Positions 49,202 to 58,142 of a DNA stretch of 64,000 nt are shown here, piece after piece. The stretch is from Rhizobium sp. BK602 (GTDB lineage: Bacteria > Pseudomonadota > Alphaproteobacteria > Rhizobiales > Rhizobiaceae): contig NZ_JACIBC010000001.1 in assembly GCF_014195095.1 (NCBI RefSeq), positions 248,001-312,000 on the forward strand. The letters are read 5' to 3'. A model generated the notes under the pieces. It saw nothing but the letters and a program-made list of their open reading frames with translations, made no database searches and was not told the DNA's origin. Each line of letters begins with the position of its first letter. Position 1 is the stretch's first letter. A program made the translations under genes and the position numbers.

Positions 49202-49969
49202 ATGCTTGCTCAGCAAGGCATCTTGACGGAAGCGGATGGCGAATGCGTCGCGGTCGAACGACCGGATGGCAAGAGCCCGATTTTCATCGTTTGCGAACAT
49301 GCGTCCCGCACGTTGCCGGAGCATTTCGGTGATCTCGGCCTGTCCGAGGAGGCGCTTTCCAGCCATATCGCCTGGGACCCCGGCGCGCTCGCCGTTGCCC
49401 GCAAGATGTCCGCCAGCCTCGACGCAACGCTGGTGCATCAGCGATTCTCCCGGTTGATCTATGATTGCAATCGCCCGCCGGAAAGCCCCGGTGCCATGCC
49501 GGAAACCAGCGAGATCTATACGATCCCAGGTAACCAGCACCTTCGGCCTGCTGATCGGCAAGCCCGCACCCAGTCGCTCTATCTTCCGTTCCATGGACGC
49601 ATCGAGACCCTTCTCAAGGACCGGGTGGCGAAGGGGCGGGAAACGGTGATCGTCACGGTCCACAGTTTCACGCCGGTCTATAATGGCAAGCCGCGCGCCG
49701 TGGAGCTTGGCATATTGCACGATGACGACCGCTGGATGGCCGATCGCATGCTTGCCGCGGCCGCCGAAGCACCGCTTTACCGGACCGAGCGCAATCAGCC
49801 CTACGGGCCTGAGGATGGCGTCACCCATACGCTGAAGCTGCATGGGATCGCCAATGGTTTGCATAATGTAATGATCGAGGTCCGTAACGACCTCATCGTG
49901 GATGACGTCGGCCAAGGGGTCATGGCCGATTATCTGACAGGGCTTATCCAGAACAGCCTGGACGCCTGA
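49202..49969 (+). CDS. N-formylglutamate amidohydrolase-like hydrolase
   Basis: The 255-residue protein fits the N-formylglutamate amidohydrolase family: PIFIVCEHASRTLPEHFGDLG near residue 29 (metal-binding His in CEHAS), HIAWDPGALAVARKMSASLDATLVHQRFSRLIYDCNRPP near 55-93, ETVIVTVHSFTPVYNG near 142 with a further His, and a C-terminal NVMIEVRNDLIVDDVGQG. The typical enzyme removes the formyl group from glutamate; homologues act on related acyl-glutamates or amides. Here it is not with histidine-degradation genes but with a glutamine-synthetase-like ligase, so it may hydrolyse a gamma-glutamyl or similar intermediate (inference). The ribosome-binding site before ATG 49202 is weak. Confidence 0.8.
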   Translation: MLAQQGILTEADGECVAVERPDGKSPIFIVCEHASRTLPEHFGDLGLSEEALSSHIAWDPGALAVARKMSASLDATLVHQRFSRLIYDCNRPPESPGAMPETSEIYTIPGNQHLRPADRQARTQSLYLPFHGRIETLLKDRVAKGRETVIVTVHSFTPVYNGKPRAVELGILHDDDRWMADRMLAAAAEAPLYRTERNQPYGPEDGVTHTLKLHGIANGLHNVMIEVRNDLIVDDVGQGVMADYLTGLIQNSLDA

Positions 49970-50093
49970 TAAAAGAAGAAAAGACCCCGGGGAGCAGTTT
50001 CACTGCGATCGGGCCGTACGGCAAGAGCCGGCGGCCCACATGACATATGGTCGCCCGCAATTCCGCGAGCGATCGGGCTTTAGGGGGAATGAC

Positions 50094-51665
50094 ATGTCTG
50101 ATTACTCAGAGTTGGACAAAAAGCAGGACATCCACATCCTCCACTCCATGGGCTATGCTCAGGAGCTGGAGCGGCGCATGAGTTCGTTCTCGAATTTCGC
50201 TGTATCCTTCTCGATTATTTGCATTCTTTCAGGTGGCATCAATTCGCTCGCCCAGGCGACGTCGGGCGCGGGCGGTGCCGCAATCGGTATCGGCTGGCCG
50301 CTTGGCTGCTTCATTTCGCTGGTTTTCGCCGTGGCGATGGCGCAGATCAGCTCGGCCTATCCGACCGCGGGCGGGCTCTATCACTGGGGCTCGATCCTCG
50401 GCAACCGCTTCACCGGCTGGCTGACGGCCTGGTTCAATCTCCTCGGCCTCGTCACTGTTCTCGGCGCCATCAACGTCGGCACCTACTATTTCTTCCTCGG
50501 TGCCTTCGGCGGCTATTTCGGCCTGGTCGACACCACGGTGGTGCGCATCATCTTCCTCGTGGTGATCACCGGCCTTCAGGCATTGGTGAACCATATGGGT
50601 ATCGGTCTGACGGCGAAGCTGACCGACTTTTCCGGTTATCTGATCTTTGCGACCTCGATCGCATTGGCGGTCGTGTGCCTGGTGGCCGCGCCATCCTATG
50701 ATTTTGCGCGGTTGTTCACCTTCACCAACTATTCCGGCATCGCCACCATCGCCGCCGACGGTTCGGCTACGGGCGCGCCTGTCTGGCCGCAGGTGTCGAC
50801 GTTCTGGGTCTTCGCCCTCGGTCTCCTGCTGCCGATCTATACGATCACCGGCTACGACGCCTCGGCGCATACCTCGGAAGAGACCGTGAAGGCCGCTCAT
50901 TCGGTTCCGCGCGGCATGGTCTCTTCGGTCCTCTGGTCGGCTCTGTTCGGCTATATCATGCTGTGCTCCTTCGTCCTGATGCTGCCGAACATGGACGACG
51001 CCGCCAAGCAGGGCTGGAACGTCTTCTTCTGGGCGATGGACGCTCAGGTGAACCCGATCGTCAAGGATATCCTCTATTTCCTGATCTTCATCAGCCAATG
51101 GCTGTGCGGCCTTGCAACGGTGACGTCGGTCTCGCGCATGATCTTCGCCTTCTCGCGTGACGGCGGCTTGCCGGCATCGAAGGCGCTCTCCAAGGTCAGC
51201 CCGCAATACCGCACGCCGGTTGCCGCGATCTGGACCGGTTCCATCCTGTCCGTGCTGTTCGTCTGGGGCTCGTCACTGGTCTCCATCGGCGATACGCCGG
51301 TCTACACCATCGTCGTTTCGTGCACCGTCATCTTCCTGTTCTTCTCCTTCGCGATCCCGATCACGCTCGGCCTTTTCGCCTGGGGAACGGCGAAATGGGA
51401 CAAGATGGGTCCGTGGAACCTGGGCGAAGGCCTGTTCAAGCTCTTCGCGGTGCTGACCATCATTTCGATGATCGTGATCTTCGTTCTCGGCATCCAGCCG
51501 CCGAATGACTGGGCCGGCATCATCACGGTCGGCTTCCTCATCCTGACGGCGGTCGTCTGGTTCGGTTTCGAACGCCGCCGCTTCAAGGGGCCGCCGATCG
51601 GCGACGCGATTGCCAAGCGCAAGGCCGACATCGCGGCGGCCGAAGCGGCAGTCGGCGAAAGCTGA
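50094..51665 (+). CDS. APC-superfamily amino acid/amine permease
   Basis: From ATG 50094, with TAGGGGGAATGAC upstream, the protein has 523 residues; the frame extends to 50040 without a better start. It has about 12 hydrophobic helices. The early FSNFAVSFSIICILSGGINSLAQATSGAGGAAIGIGWPLG and AYPTAGGLYHWGSILG motifs (residues ~38-100) match the GABA/choline/ethanolamine-type permeases (UGA4/HNM1-like, APC). The middle GYDASAHTSEETVKAAHSVPRGMV near residue 260 is the conserved loop of this group. It lies between hydrolase and ligase genes and would bring in the amine substrate. Confidence 0.85.
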   Translation: MSDYSELDKKQDIHILHSMGYAQELERRMSSFSNFAVSFSIICILSGGINSLAQATSGAGGAAIGIGWPLGCFISLVFAVAMAQISSAYPTAGGLYHWGSILGNRFTGWLTAWFNLLGLVTVLGAINVGTYYFFLGAFGGYFGLVDTTVVRIIFLVVITGLQALVNHMGIGLTAKLTDFSGYLIFATSIALAVVCLVAAPSYDFARLFTFTNYSGIATIAADGSATGAPVWPQVSTFWVFALGLLLPIYTITGYDASAHTSEETVKAAHSVPRGMVSSVLWSALFGYIMLCSFVLMLPNMDDAAKQGWNVFFWAMDAQVNPIVKDILYFLIFISQWLCGLATVTSVSRMIFAFSRDGGLPASKALSKVSPQYRTPVAAIWTGSILSVLFVWGSSLVSIGDTPVYTIVVSCTVIFLFFSFAIPITLGLFAWGTAKWDKMGPWNLGEGLFKLFAVLTIISMIVIFVLGIQPPNDWAGIITVGFLILTAVVWFGFERRRFKGPPIGDAIAKRKADIAAAEAAVGES

Positions 51666-51808
51666 GCGCAGGTCATCTATCCCGAAATCACGGAGCCGCG
51701 GCGGTGCGGCTCCGTTCACCGGTCAACGCAGCGCAGCCGCGGTTTGCTCCTGCAGAAAACGACGCTTTGTTGGCCGATGTCACAATCTAACGTCCAGGCG
51801 GATCAATC

Positions 51809-53179
51809 ATGAGCACTAGCTATACGTTCGACGACCTCAAAAAGGATGTGGCCGAGGGGCGCATCGACACGGTTCTGGCATGCCAGGTGGATATGCAGGG
51901 CCGCTTGATGGGCAAGCGCTTCCAGGCGGAGTTCTTCGTCGAAAGCGCCTGGAAGGAAACGCATAGCTGCAACTATCTCCAGGCAACCGATATCGAGATG
52001 GAGACCGTGTCCGGCTACAAGGCGACCAGCTGGGAAAAAGGCTATGGCGACTATACGATGAAGCCGGATCTCGCGACGCTGCGCCGGATTCCCTGGCTCG
52101 AGGGCACGGCGCTGGTGCTTTGCGACGTTCTCGACCATCACACCCACGAGGAGGTGGCGCATTCGCCGCGCGCGATCCTCAAGAAGCAGGTCAAGCGCCT
52201 CGAAGCATTGGGTCTGAAGGCCTACATGGCCTCGGAGCTCGAATTCTTCCTCTTCGATCAAAGCTATGACAGCGCGCGTGAGTCCGGCTATCGGGATCTG
52301 AAGCTCGCCAGCGGCTACAACGAGGATTATCACATCTTCCAGACCACCAAGGAAGAAGAGGTCATGCGGGCGATCCGCACCGGCCTGCAGGGCGCCGGCA
52401 TCCCCGTCGAAAATTCCAAGGGCGAGGCTTCCGCCGGCCAGGAAGAGATCAATGTTCGCTACGCCGATGCCCTGACCATGGCGGACCGCCATGCGATCAT
52501 CAAGAACGGCTGCAAGGAGATCGCCTGGTCGAAGGGCAAGGCCATCACCTTCCTGGCGAAATGGAACTATGGCGCCGCCGGCAGCTCCTCGCATATCCAT
52601 CAGTCGCTATGGAGCGCCGATGGCAAGAACTCCATCTTCTTCGAAGAGGGGGCGAAATATGGCATGTCGCCGACGATGAAGCATTATGTCGCGGGGCTTC
52701 TGGCTCATGCCAGCGAGATCACCTATTTCCTGGCGCCCTATATCAATTCCTACAAGCGTTTCATGGCCGGCACCTTCGCACCGACCAAGGCGATCTGGAG
52801 CAAGGACAACCGCACCGCGGGCTATCGCCTCTGCGGCGAGGAAACCAAGGCGATCCGCATCGAATGCCGTGTTGGCGGTTCCGATCTCAATCCCTATCTG
52901 GCGTTCGCGGCGCTGATCGCTGCCGGTCTCGACGGTATCGAGAACAAGCTCGAGCTGGAAGCGCCGTTCGTGGGGGACGCCTATGGTGCCCGCGAGGTGC
53001 GTGAAATCCCGCGCACGCTGCGCGATGCGACGGTTGCCTTGAGCAATTCGAAGATGCTGCGCGCCGCTTTCGGCGACGATGTCGTCGATCACTATGCCCG
53101 CGCTGCGGAATGGGAACAGGAAGAGTATGATCGTCGCATCACCGATTGGGAGGTGGCGCGCGGATTCGAAAGGGCGTAA
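51809..53179 (+). CDS. Glutamine synthetase-family gamma-glutamyl-amine ligase
   Basis: The 456-residue protein belongs to the GS superfamily in the branch that includes gamma-glutamylputrescine and gamma-glutamylisopropylamide synthetases. Visible features: MKPDLATLRRIPWLEGTALVLCDVLD near 85, a metal-binding AYMASELEFFLFD near 140, GEASAGQEEINVRYADAL near 206, NYGAAGSSSHIHQSLW near 250 (ATP/metal His), SYKRFMAGTFAPTKAIWSKDNRTAGYRL near 310 and AIRIECRVGGSDLNPYLA near 348. A Tyr adenylylation loop typical of GlnA is not evident, so ammonia assimilation is unlikely. Neighbouring dehydrogenases and a hydrolase suggest that it activates an amine as a gamma-glutamyl amide. Confidence 0.8.
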   Translation: MSTSYTFDDLKKDVAEGRIDTVLACQVDMQGRLMGKRFQAEFFVESAWKETHSCNYLQATDIEMETVSGYKATSWEKGYGDYTMKPDLATLRRIPWLEGTALVLCDVLDHHTHEEVAHSPRAILKKQVKRLEALGLKAYMASELEFFLFDQSYDSARESGYRDLKLASGYNEDYHIFQTTKEEEVMRAIRTGLQGAGIPVENSKGEASAGQEEINVRYADALTMADRHAIIKNGCKEIAWSKGKAITFLAKWNYGAAGSSSHIHQSLWSADGKNSIFFEEGAKYGMSPTMKHYVAGLLAHASEITYFLAPYINSYKRFMAGTFAPTKAIWSKDNRTAGYRLCGEETKAIRIECRVGGSDLNPYLAFAALIAAGLDGIENKLELEAPFVGDAYGAREVREIPRTLRDATVALSNSKMLRAAFGDDVVDHYARAAEWEQEEYDRRITDWEVARGFERA

Positions 53180-53338
53180 GCCTGCCGTCGTTGTCGGTCC
53201 TGCCTGATTTTCGTCGCCAGGCGAGGGTAGGGAGATGGCTGCGGTAAAGCGCTTCTTTCGGCGGCGCAGGGGCTGCGGGGCGACATCCCCGGAGCCCGCC
53301 GATAATATGTTCGTGACTACAAAAACAGGATTTCGATC

Positions 53339-54724
53339 ATGACCATGATCACATGCGTATCGCCGGTGAACGGCGAGGTTTATGCGGAGCGCCCCGCCTT
53401 GTCGCTGGAGGCCGCCAAGGATGTGGTAGCCCGCGCTCGCAAGGCGCAGAAGGATTGGGCGCGCCGCCCGCTGGAAGATCGCGTTCAGCTCGTGCTGAAA
53501 GGCGTCGCGCGCCTCAACGAGATGGCTGATGTCGTCGTGCCGGAACTTTCGTGGCAGATGGGCCGCCCGATCAAGTATGGCGGCGAATATCGCGGCTTCA
53601 ACGAGCGCTCCAACTATGTCGCCTCGATCGCCGCCGATGCGATGGCGCCTCTGGTCGTAGAGGACAGCGCCAATTTCGCGCGTCGCATCGAGCGCGAGCC
53701 GCATGGCGTTGTCTTCGTCATAGCGCCATGGAATTACCCTTACATGACGGCGATCAACACGGTTGCTCCGGCGCTGATGGCCGGCAATACGGTGATCCTC
53801 AAGCATGCCAGCCAGACGCTTCTGGTGGGCGAGCGGCTGGTGCAGGCTTTCGTGGAAGCCGGCGTTCCCGCCGACGTCTTCCAGAATGTCTTCCTGGATC
53901 ATGAAACCACCTCGGCGCTGATCGCCGCCGGTAGCTTCAATTTCGTCAACTTCACCGGCTCCGTCGAAGGTGGCCGCTCGATCGAGCGTGCCGCCGCCGG
54001 TACCTTCACCAGCCTCGGCCTCGAGCTGGGCGGCAAGGATCCGGGCTATGTCATGGAAGACGCGGATCTGGATGCTGCCGTCGATACGCTGATGGACGGC
54101 GCGACCTTCAACTCCGGCCAGTGCTGCTGCGGCATCGAGCGCATCTATGTGCATGAATCGCTCTACGATGCCTTTGTCGAGAAGTCGGTCGCCTGGGTGT
54201 CGAATTACAAGCTCGGCAACCCGCTCGATCCGGAAACCACGCTCGGCCCGATGGCGCACAAGCGTTTCGCCAAGGTGGTGCGCGAGCAGATTGCCGATGC
54301 GGTCGCCAAGGGCGCCAAGGCACTAGTCGATCCCAAGCTGTTCCCGGCCGATGACGGCGGCGCCTATCTTGCGCCGCAGATCCTCGTCAATGTCGATCAT
54401 TCCATGGCTTTCATGCGCGAAGAAACCTTCGGTCCCGCCGTCGGGATCATGAAGGTGAAGAGCGATGCGGAAGCGCTGGAGCTGATGAATGACAGCCCCT
54501 ATGGCCTGACGGCGTCGCTCTGGACCAAGGATGTCGAGCGCGCCTCGCGCATCGGCCGCGACATCGAAACCGGCACCGTCTTCATGAACCGCGCCGACTA
54601 TCTCGATCCGGCATTGTGCTGGACCGGCGTCAAGGAAACCGGCCGCGGCGGTTCGCTGTCGATCATCGGCTTCCACAATCTGACGCGTCCGAAATCCTAC
54701 CATCTGAAGAAAGTAACAGCATGA
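53339..54724 (+). CDS. NAD(P)-dependent aldehyde dehydrogenase
   Basis: The 461-residue enzyme (ATG 53339, ACAGGA upstream) has the aldehyde dehydrogenase core: GVVFVIAPWNYPYMTAINTVAPALMAGNTVILKHA (cofactor region near 120-155), FTGSVEGGRSIERAAAG near 205, LGLELGGKDPGYVMEDADLD with the general-base Glu near 223, FNSGQCCCGIERIYV with the catalytic Cys near 258, and EETFGPAVGIMKV near 360. It resembles succinate-semialdehyde-type members. The next gene, an iron-type alcohol dehydrogenase, overlaps by 4 bases, suggesting alcohol to aldehyde to acid oxidation. Confidence 0.9.
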   Translation: MTMITCVSPVNGEVYAERPALSLEAAKDVVARARKAQKDWARRPLEDRVQLVLKGVARLNEMADVVVPELSWQMGRPIKYGGEYRGFNERSNYVASIAADAMAPLVVEDSANFARRIEREPHGVVFVIAPWNYPYMTAINTVAPALMAGNTVILKHASQTLLVGERLVQAFVEAGVPADVFQNVFLDHETTSALIAAGSFNFVNFTGSVEGGRSIERAAAGTFTSLGLELGGKDPGYVMEDADLDAAVDTLMDGATFNSGQCCCGIERIYVHESLYDAFVEKSVAWVSNYKLGNPLDPETTLGPMAHKRFAKVVREQIADAVAKGAKALVDPKLFPADDGGAYLAPQILVNVDHSMAFMREETFGPAVGIMKVKSDAEALELMNDSPYGLTASLWTKDVERASRIGRDIETGTVFMNRADYLDPALCWTGVKETGRGGSLSIIGFHNLTRPKSYHLKKVTA

Positions 54725-55869
54725 GCACTATCTCAGCCAATTGGAGCTATCCCACCGCCGTCAAGCTCGGCCGGGGCCGGATCAAGGAACTGGCGGACGC
54801 CTGCAAGAGCCTCGGCATCAAGAAGCCGCTGCTGATCACCGACCGGGGACTTGCCTCGATGGCGATCACCCAGACGGCGCTGGATATTCTCGAAGAGGCC
54901 GGTCTCGGCCGCGCCATCTTCGCCGATGTCGATCCCAATCCGAACGAGAAGAACCTCGACGCCGGCGTCAAGGCTTTCAAGGATGGTGGTCATGACGGCG
55001 TCGTTGCCTTTGGCGGCGGCTCGGGCCTCGACCTCGGCAAGTGCGTCGCCTTCATGGCCGGCCAGACGCGTCCGGTCTGGGATTTCGAGGATATCGGCGA
55101 CTGGTGGACCCGCGCCAATGTCGAGGGCATCGCGCCGATCGTTGCCGTGCCGACGACGGCCGGCACCGGCTCGGAAGTCGGGCGCGCCAGCGTCATCACC
55201 AATTCCGAAACCCATGTGAAGAAGATCATCTTCCACCCGAAGTTCCTGCCGGGCGTCGTCATCGCCGATCCGGAACTGACTGTGGGCATGCCGAAGATCA
55301 TCACCGCCGGCACGGGCATGGACGCTTTCGCGCATTGCCTGGAAGCCTATTCCTCGCCCTTCTATCATCCGATGTCGGCCGGTATCGCGCTGGAAGGCAT
55401 GCGGCTCGTGAAGGAATTCCTGCCGCGCGCATATAAGGAAGGCACCGACCTCGAAGCCCGCGCCAACATGATGAGCGCCGCCGCCATGGGCGCCGTTGCC
55501 TTCCAGAAGGGCCTTGGCGCCATTCATGCGCTGTCGCATCCGATCGGCGCCGTCTACAACACGCATCACGGCATGACCAATGCCGTCGTCATGCCGGCCG
55601 TCCTGCGCTTCAACCGCAAGGCCATCGAGGACAAGATCGCCCGCGCCGCCGCCTATCTCGGCATTTCCGGCGGTTTCGACGGCTTTTATGACTATGTGCT
55701 GCAGTTGCGTGCGGAGCTTGGCGTGCCGGAAAGCCTCTCGGCCATGGGCATCGCGCCGGATCGCATCGACGAGCTCTCGGCCATGGCGATCGAAGACCCG
55801 AGCGCCGGCGGCAATCCGGTGCCGATGACGCTGGAAAACACCAAGGCGCTGTTCCGCGATTGCTTCTAA
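54721..55869 (+). CDS. Iron-containing alcohol dehydrogenase (group III)
   Basis: Starting at ATG 54721 (overlap ATGA with the previous gene), the enzyme has 382 residues; an upstream open extension is antisense-like in composition. Features: GGGSGLDLGKCVAFMAG near residue 98 (NAD loop), VPTTAGTGSEVGRASVI near 143, the metal site GMDAFAHCLEAYSSPFYHPM near 200 (Asp, His) and IHALSHPIGAVYNTHHGMTNAVVMP near 263 (two His). Members reduce or oxidise small alcohols, 1,3-propanediol or 4-hydroxybutyrate. It sits in the catabolic operon and may oxidise a hydroxyl group of a gamma-glutamylated amino alcohol. A strong terminator follows. Confidence 0.9.
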   Translation: MSTISANWSYPTAVKLGRGRIKELADACKSLGIKKPLLITDRGLASMAITQTALDILEEAGLGRAIFADVDPNPNEKNLDAGVKAFKDGGHDGVVAFGGGSGLDLGKCVAFMAGQTRPVWDFEDIGDWWTRANVEGIAPIVAVPTTAGTGSEVGRASVITNSETHVKKIIFHPKFLPGVVIADPELTVGMPKIITAGTGMDAFAHCLEAYSSPFYHPMSAGIALEGMRLVKEFLPRAYKEGTDLEARANMMSAAAMGAVAFQKGLGAIHALSHPIGAVYNTHHGMTNAVVMPAVLRFNRKAIEDKIARAAAYLGISGGFDGFYDYVLQLRAELGVPESLSAMGIAPDRIDELSAMAIEDPSAGGNPVPMTLENTKALFRDCF

Positions 55870-55892
55870 GTTGATGTGCCTGACTATTGATC

Positions 55893-55921
55893 GTGCCACG
55901 CGATTTCGCGTGGCACTTTTT
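55893..55921 (+). terminator. Intrinsic terminator after the dehydrogenase operon
   Basis: GTGCCACGCG at 55893-55902 and CGCGTGGCAC at 55907-55916 form a perfect 10-bp stem with a 4-base loop, followed by TTTTTG. It lies 24 bases after the alcohol dehydrogenase stop. Confidence 0.9.
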
Positions 55922-55994
55922 GTTTGCTTGGTGAGCTGATTGCCGTAGTTTCCCGAACCGTATGGAGATCGTTCATTCGGAGAGAGGGCTATCG

Positions 55995-56357
55995 ATGGAA
56001 GCTGCTGGATTGACGGACGCGCCGTCGCTTGTGATCCTTGTCGCCGGCGCAGTCGGAGGGGCTTGCGGCGGCGCTCTTGGCGCCCGATTGGCACAAGCCA
56101 GCTTCTGGAAAGGCCCCGTAATTCTCGCATTGGCATGGCTGATCAGCAGCATCGTCGTCTCGCTGCTTGCAGTTCTGTTTGCCATATCGGATACGGTCGC
56201 CAGCATTGTCGGTACGGTATCGTTCATACTTGTCGCCGGCCTGTGCGGCCGCTTGCTGAAGATAAGCGGAAGGGCAATCGCCAATATTATCCTCGGCGGA
56301 TTTCTGGGCGCGATGTTGTTCGCATTTATCCTGGTCTATGCGCTCTATCGGCATTGA
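55995..56357 (+). CDS. Small membrane protein, unknown function
   Basis: From ATG 55995 (GAGAGAGGG upstream) the protein has 120 residues; an ATG at 55962 is open but without a ribosome-binding site. It is strongly hydrophobic, with four likely helices: VILVAGAVGGACGGALGARL, PVILALAWLISSIVVSLLAVLFAI, VSFILVAGLCGRLLKI and IILGGFLGAMLFAFILVYAL, with many small Gly/Ala residues. No family is recognised. It stands between two terminators, so it is probably a single gene. Confidence 0.6.
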   Translation: MEAAGLTDAPSLVILVAGAVGGACGGALGARLAQASFWKGPVILALAWLISSIVVSLLAVLFAISDTVASIVGTVSFILVAGLCGRLLKISGRAIANIILGGFLGAMLFAFILVYALYRH

Positions 56358-56401
56358 ATTCAGCCGCCCGCATCAACAGCTTCCTTTGACGAAATCAATC
56401 A

Positions 56402-56446
56402 AAACAGAAAGGCCGGCGGATGGTTGATCCGCCGGCCTTTCTGTTT
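56402..56446. terminator. Long bidirectional terminator
   Basis: The 20-base arm at 56402-56421 is the exact reverse complement of 56427-56446, leaving a 5-base loop. The A-run at the left end and T-run at the right end make it work in both directions. It separates the small membrane protein gene from the convergent L,D-transpeptidase gene. Confidence 0.95.
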
Positions 56447-56461
56447 GTGATGCGTCCGCAA

Positions 56462-57913
56462 TCAGTCGACGAATTCGACGACCACGCCGGGCTTGACCAT
56501 CTTGGCGAGTTCGGTCGCGTCCCAGTTGGTGAGACGGACGCAGCCATGGCTCTGAGTCTTGCCGATTCTCGAGGGATCCGGCGTGCCGTGGATGCCGTAG
56601 GTCGGCTTCGAAAGGGCCATCCAGACCGTACCAACCGGACCGTTCGGGCCGGGCGGGATGTTGAGAACCTTGTCGTTCCCGGCCTGTTGAAAGTTGATCT
56701 TCGGATTGTAGGTATAGCCCGGATTGAAGGCGACGCGCTCGACGGTGACCGTGCCGGACGGCGAAGGCGTGTCGGCCGAGCCGATGCTGGCGGGATAGGC
56801 GGCAATCAGCGTGCCGTTTGCATCATAGGCGAAGACCTGCTTGCGGCCCTTATCGGCCAGGATCTTGGCGACGGTGCCGGTCTTCGGCTTGCCGGTATTG
56901 ACGACCTTGATGGTGGTGCCGGGAACGGTGAAATCGACGCCTGGATTGAGCTCCTTCAGATAGCCCTCGTCCATGTGGAAGCGTTCGGCCAGCATTTCCG
57001 TGGTCGAGGTATAGCCGAGCGACGGCATTTGCGACTTTTCGGCATAGTCTTCCGGGATCGATGCAACATAGGGGCCGGCGGCATCGGCGGACGTGATCGT
57101 ATAATTGACGATCGGCATGCCGCCCGAGAGGCGCAATTGCTCGAGGATCGAATCCGTATCCTTCGGATCGAGCGTCTGGCCGGTCATCTGCTGATAGGCG
57201 TAGATGGCCTTGGTGACATTGCCGCCCATATGCCCGTCGATGGCACCAGGAGAAACGCCCTGGCGGGCAAGGAAGACCTGGAGCGCGGTGATCTCCATCT
57301 TCGATTTGCCCTTCAGCGTGATCACCGGCTCGGCCGGCTGCTTGCGCGGGACGTCGGGAGAGGCCTGCTGCGGATCGATTGAGGCATAGTCGTTGCCGGT
57401 CGGCTGCTGCGATTCGGCGTTTGCGTTCGGCAGCGGCTGACTGTCGAGCGGTTGACGCTGGATCTCGCTGTCGTTCGGAATACCGCCGGTAACCAAGCTG
57501 CGATCCTGCTGGCCGTAGCCGTCATCGTTGTAGCTATCAGTGCGATACTGACGGTAATCACGGTAGCCGCCATTGTTGGAGAGCTGCGTGTCGCCATAGC
57601 GGCCGCCCTCGGCATAACCGTCATTGTTGTTTGGGTCGGAGGCTGGGGCCTGAGGATAATAGGTGCTGGCCCGCATCGCGGTGGCGATGACATTGCCGTA
57701 ACGGTCAACCAGAACGCGCCGTCCGCGTCCGTCGCGGGCATAGGTCAGGCCGTTCTGATCCGGATATTGGTCGAGAATGCGACCGTCGGGGGTTACGAAG
57801 ACGATGTCATTGTTCCTACCGCCGTAGGTTTGCGCCTGCGCATCGGTCAATGCGAGCGCCGACACGGTGGCAGCCAGGGCTGCGGCAAGGCTGAATTTCA
57901 GGAACCGGTTCAC
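56462..57913 (-). CDS. L,D-transpeptidase (YkuD family) with N-terminal extension
   Basis: The 483-residue protein has a signal peptide (FLKFSLAAALAATVSALALTDAQA) and a low-complexity, Asn/Tyr/Asp/Gln-rich region up to about residue 200 (NNDGYAEGGRYGDTQLSNNG type). A peptidoglycan-binding-like region at ~205-250 follows (TALQVFLARQGVSPGAIDGHMG), then a LysM-like segment around 295-330 and the YkuD domain from ~350. The catalytic motif is in GIHGTPDPSRIGKTQSHGCVRLTNWD near residue 440 with the nucleophile Cys. It cross-links peptidoglycan or attaches proteins in the periplasm. The long unstructured linker is unusual but common in rhizobia. Confidence 0.85.
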   Translation of the reverse strand: MNRFLKFSLAAALAATVSALALTDAQAQTYGGRNNDIVFVTPDGRILDQYPDQNGLTYARDGRGRRVLVDRYGNVIATAMRASTYYPQAPASDPNNNDGYAEGGRYGDTQLSNNGGYRDYRQYRTDSYNDDGYGQQDRSLVTGGIPNDSEIQRQPLDSQPLPNANAESQQPTGNDYASIDPQQASPDVPRKQPAEPVITLKGKSKMEITALQVFLARQGVSPGAIDGHMGGNVTKAIYAYQQMTGQTLDPKDTDSILEQLRLSGGMPIVNYTITSADAAGPYVASIPEDYAEKSQMPSLGYTSTTEMLAERFHMDEGYLKELNPGVDFTVPGTTIKVVNTGKPKTGTVAKILADKGRKQVFAYDANGTLIAAYPASIGSADTPSPSGTVTVERVAFNPGYTYNPKINFQQAGNDKVLNIPPGPNGPVGTVWMALSKPTYGIHGTPDPSRIGKTQSHGCVRLTNWDATELAKMVKPGVVVEFVD

Positions 57914-58142
57914 GTCTATCGAATCCTCGGGGTACTAGCTGAGCCGACACACACATGGCAATTTTGACGCCAGTATGGAATTTTAGATTATCATGCTGAA
58001 TAAAATATAAAAATTTGTGTGATCAAGACGTCAAGTTAACCTTCGGTAAGCGAAATCACCATTTATTCTCGCCGCGCCCCGTTTCGGGACTATCTTCGGA
58101 AGGGGTCACAGGGCGCGTGCCGATCAGGGAGAATTGCCAGAC

